A stretch of DNA of 64,000 bases, taken from CAYQTL01 sp964420405. Its GTDB lineage: Bacteria; Acidobacteriota; Thermoanaerobaculia; Thermoanaerobaculales; Sulfomarinibacteraceae. Location: NCBI GenBank assembly GCA_964420405.1, contig CAYQTL010000006.1, forward strand, positions 62,001 through 126,000, in the 5' to 3' direction. The translations under genes and the position numbers were made by a program. Shown one piece after another: positions 59,342 to 64,000 of the stretch (position 1 is the first letter of the stretch; each line of letters opens with the position of its first letter). The notes under the pieces were generated by a model that saw only the letters and a list, made by a program, of their open reading frames with translations, did not search any database and was not told where the DNA came from.

Positions 59342-59342
<1 letters not shown>
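58758..59342 (+). CDS. ECF sigma factor (TIGR02999-like, RpoE family)
   Basis: A 194-aa protein. Region 2 runs through about residues 25-100 (LVPKVYTELKILARSNRYRW, then GTTSLVHEAYLKIAKGE, then HEFYALASRAMRSILVDNAKRQSRQKRGG), matching the family's L-V-H-E-A-Y-L and I-L-V-D-x-A-R blocks. Region 4 (about 130-190) has ECRCFGGLTVEQTASTLGVSTATVKRDWRLARAWLYREL. This sigma group is usually encoded next to a kinase-TPR gene in Acidobacteriota and Planctomycetota, as here. Its stop codon overlaps the kinase ATG (TGATG), so the two are translationally coupled and the kinase may control its activity. Confidence 0.9.
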
Positions 59343-61993
<2,651 letters not shown>

Positions 61994-62021
61994 TCCCTCG
62001 GGCGGGACCCTTTGCGTCTTC

Positions 62022-62693
62022 GTGTACATCGGCGGCGGCGCCAACGTCTTCGGCACCGTCGATCTCGCGACCGGCGCGGTGACCGCTCTCGCGACGGACA
62101 ACCCGCAGGGCGAGTTCGAGGGCGCGGTGCAGGTCGGCGCCGGCGAGATCCTCAGCTGCAACGGGCCGGTGGTCCAGTTCGAGGACGGCATCCCCATGAC
62201 GTGGACCAATCTCGACAACGGCGGGCCCTTCGCGTGGGTGACCACGGCCGACGCGACGGTCACCATCGGACCGGCCAACGACCAGTGCGTCAACGCCGAG
62301 GCGATGGCCTGCCCCGGTGGCGGCGGCGCCACCTCGGATCTCGGCACGACCAATGACGCCACCTTCAGCAACGCGGGCACCTGCACCACCACCCACACGG
62401 CGCCGGAGGTCTGGTATTACATCGTGGGCAACGGTGGCGACATGACCGTCGACACCTGCATCGGGACGAGCTACGACACCAAGATCTCGGTGTGGGAGGG
62501 CAGCTGCGGCTCCCTGGTGTGCGTCGCCGGCAACGACGACGATTGCGGTCTGCAGTCGTCCGTCACCTGGACCAGCACGCCCGGGACCGACGACTACGTG
62601 ATGGTGCACGGCTTCTCGTCGAGCACCGGCGACTTCGAGCTGACGCTGACGTGCGCGATCCCGGTGGAGCTGCAGGCGTTCACCATCGAGTGA
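62022..62693 (+). pseudogene. N-terminally truncated secreted protein with PPC-like domain
   Basis: A 223-aa frame from GTG at 62022. It begins inside a domain (VYIGGGANVFGTVDLATGAV, then TALATDN) with no signal peptide, although its content is of an exported kind. The frame stays open only about 14-20 codons upstream of the GTG, to a TGA that lies inside the kinase gene. Residues about 85-223 hold a PPC/bacterial pre-peptidase-C-like domain: NDQCVNAEAMACPGGGGAT, then APEVWYYIVGNGGDMTVDTC, then YDTKISVWEGSCGSLVCVAG. The end IPVELQAFTIE is a frequent C-terminal motif. It is probably the 3' part of a longer gene whose start was lost where the kinase gene now ends. Confidence 0.55.
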
Positions 62694-62717
62694 CGACCCG
62701 AACGCTCGGAGACCTAC

Positions 62718-62744
62718 GGGCCGCCCTCCGGGGCGGCCCGTTTT
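62718..62744 (+). terminator. Rho-independent terminator
   Basis: Stem GGGCCGCC / GGCGGCCC with loop CTCCGG, then GTTTT. It lies 24 bp after the truncated gene and separates it from the cytochrome gene. Confidence 0.75.
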
Positions 62745-62857
62745 CGTACCCGCGCGGGATCGGCCCGCGCGAGGAGGGACACGAGACGGGTCGGGGCACG
62801 GGCCGGCGGAGCGGCGGGGCGGGATCGACGTCGAGTATACTCAATCACTTGTTCAAA

Positions 62858-62886
62858 TTTACCGATCGGCGATATGGCGATAGACT
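62858..62886 (+). promoter_or_regulatory. Promoter candidate of the octaheme cytochrome gene
   Basis: TTTACC (62858-62863) - 17 bp - TAGACT (62881-62886), in an AT-rich patch. A perfect 10-bp palindrome GAGTATACTC lies just upstream (62833-62842), a possible operator. The leader would be about 40 nt and contains the ribosome site. The same TAGACT -10 appears at 11350 and 28303. Confidence 0.5.
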
Positions 62887-62933
62887 CCCGGTGCCGCGTC
62901 GGGACGACACCCGACGGCGAGCCGGGAGGTGCG

Positions 62934-64000
62934 ATGAGCACATGTCGGTCGAGCATCGTCAGCATCGCCGCGACCGCGTCCGTGCTCGTGGCCGTCCACG
63001 GGCCGGCCACGACCGCGGACCATCACCGGTATGACGCCCTCCAGGGCGAGTTCCGGTCGGGGCCCGAGGTCACCGAGGCCTGTCTCGGCTGCCACGTCCA
63101 GGCCGCCGACCAGGTGATGGAGACGATCCACTGGACGTGGGTCTGCCCGAGGTCGGTCGAGGCCGGCAAGCGGGTTGGCAAGGCGCATGTCGTCAACAAC
63201 TTCTGTATCTCGGTGATGGGTAACGAGCCGCGCTGCACCAGCTGCCACGCCGGCTATGGCTGGAGCGACTCGAGCTTCGACTTCGCGGACCGCACCAAGG
63301 TGGACTGCCTCGTCTGCCACGACACCACGGGCACCTACCGCAAGTTCCCGACCCTCGCCGGACACGTCAACACCGAGCCGATGGTGTTCGAGGGCGAGGT
63401 CTGGGAGCCGCCCGACCTCGGTCACGTCGCCCGGAGCGTGGGCCGTCCGTCCCGTGACACCTGCGGCGCCTGCCACTTCTACGGAGGCGGCGGCGAAGCG
63501 GTGAAGCACGCCGACCTCGACCCTTCGCTGTCCGCGCCGGAGCGCAGCCTCGACGTCCACATGGACGTCGACGGGCTGAACTACTCCTGTCAGGACTGCC
63601 ATACCACCCGCGACCACGCGATCTCCGGCCGCTGCTACGGTGTGCCGGCAGCGGAGAGCCAGACCTTCCAGTTCCCGCGGACCAAGGACGACACGCACAT
63701 CTACTGCGAGTCCTGCCACGGCAACCGCCCCCACGGGTCCAAGAACCTCGACGACCACGTGGACCGGGTGTCTTGCCAGGCGTGCCACATCCCGCGCGCG
63801 TCGAGGGCGATGCCGACCAAGTCGTCGTGGGACTGGTCCCAGGCCGGACGGCTGGGCCCGGCGGGCGAGGTCGTCACGCAGCGGGACCGGGAGGGGCGGG
63901 TGGTGTACGACTCCCGCAAGGGGGCGTTCACCTGGGATCAGGACTTCGTCCCCGAGTACGTGTGGTTCAACGGCTCCGCCGACAACATCCTGCTCCAGGA
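62934..64000 (+). CDS. Octaheme tetrathionate-reductase-type multihaem cytochrome c (3' end outside window)
   Basis: At least 355 codons; the stop lies beyond the window. Signal peptide MSTCRSSIVSIAATASVLVA, then VHGPATTA, so it is periplasmic. There are seven CXXCH haem-c sites: residues 50 (CLGCH), 101 (CTSCH), 125 (CLVCH), 177 (CGACH), 219 (CQDCH), 258 (CESCH) and 281 (CQACH). Segments HWTWVCPRS, VVNNFCISVMGNEPRCTSCHAGYGW and VDCLVCHDTTGTYRKFPT match the octaheme tetrathionate reductase (OTR) family, which reduces tetrathionate, nitrite or hydroxylamine in vitro. The eighth haem site should lie beyond position 64000. GGGAGGT precedes the ATG. Confidence 0.9.
   Translation, partial: MSTCRSSIVSIAATASVLVAVHGPATTADHHRYDALQGEFRSGPEVTEACLGCHVQAADQVMETIHWTWVCPRSVEAGKRVGKAHVVNNFCISVMGNEPRCTSCHAGYGWSDSSFDFADRTKVDCLVCHDTTGTYRKFPTLAGHVNTEPMVFEGEVWEPPDLGHVARSVGRPSRDTCGACHFYGGGGEAVKHADLDPSLSAPERSLDVHMDVDGLNYSCQDCHTTRDHAISGRCYGVPAAESQTFQFPRTKDDTHIYCESCHGNRPHGSKNLDDHVDRVSCQACHIPRASRAMPTKSSWDWSQAGRLGPAGEVVTQRDREGRVVYDSRKGAFTWDQDFVPEYVWFNGSADNILLQ

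Overview
The window is about 70% GC and reads like a free-living, respiring, Gram-negative-type bacterium, most plausibly of the Acidobacteriota (Thermoanaerobaculia or Holophagae type). This is inferred from gene content only: many large secreted beta-propeller, FG-GAP and SBBP proteins, kinase-TPR proteins, an ECF sigma factor fused into an operon with such a kinase, and a short C-terminal motif of the type F-x-D-x-F-E-(S/T)-G...WS shared by three secreted proteins. No rRNA, tRNA, CRISPR array, phage or complete transposase gene was seen.

Layout. 1-4144: a divergent pair (secreted YVTN propeller / TetR regulator) with an inverted-repeat operator candidate, a GT1-type glycosyltransferase, then a minus-strand group of a stand-alone cyclic-nucleotide-binding protein, a decayed flavin reductase and a UspA protein. 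4467-14078: a secreted propeller protein, a furA-katG-like peroxide-defence unit with a probably leaderless promoter, a small exported protein, a frameshifted exported protein, a 168-bp nested palindromic element (related to a decayed copy at 2754-2850), and an FG-GAP protein. 14336-24908: a saccharopine-dehydrogenase-like enzyme, a LolA-like protein, a sortilin-type propeller, an ExoD-like protein, cytochrome bd oxidase (cydAB) and an LCAT-like lipoprotein. 24998-38826: a DUF4397 protein, a secreted beta-helix protein, an unusual regulator-like fusion (cNMP-binding domain + degenerate sigma-54-type AAA+ + membrane polyferredoxin), a VapC remnant, a kinase-TPR protein, lactate permease, an MBL-methyltransferase fusion and an MgtE Mg2+ transporter. 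38837-56668: an esterase with an N-terminal propeller, a lipoprotein, a DUF2891 protein, an acyltransferase, the tyrosine-catabolism pair FAH-MaiA, a GNAT/acyl-CoA-synthetase protein, a 987-aa fusion of phosphomannose isomerase with a nucleotidyltransferase-like region, and an ACT-domain protein. 56893-64000: an SBBP-repeat protein, an ECF sigma factor coupled to a kinase-TPR, a truncated secreted protein, a clear terminator and the start of an octaheme tetrathionate-reductase-type cytochrome c.

How it fits together. The metabolic genes point to an aerobic or microaerobic respirer (cydAB, KatG, lactate uptake, tyrosine breakdown) that can also move electrons through multihaem cytochromes. Regulation leans on envelope-linked signalling (two Ser/Thr kinases, ECF sigma, two cNMP-binding proteins, one of them tethered to an iron-sulfur membrane module). 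At least four gene remnants (flavin reductase, frameshifted exported protein, VapC, truncated secreted protein) show continuing decay. The strongest candidate for something undescribed is the fusion at 28323-30767. Second are the two palindromic repeat elements and the set of promoters placed 6-7 bases from start codons.
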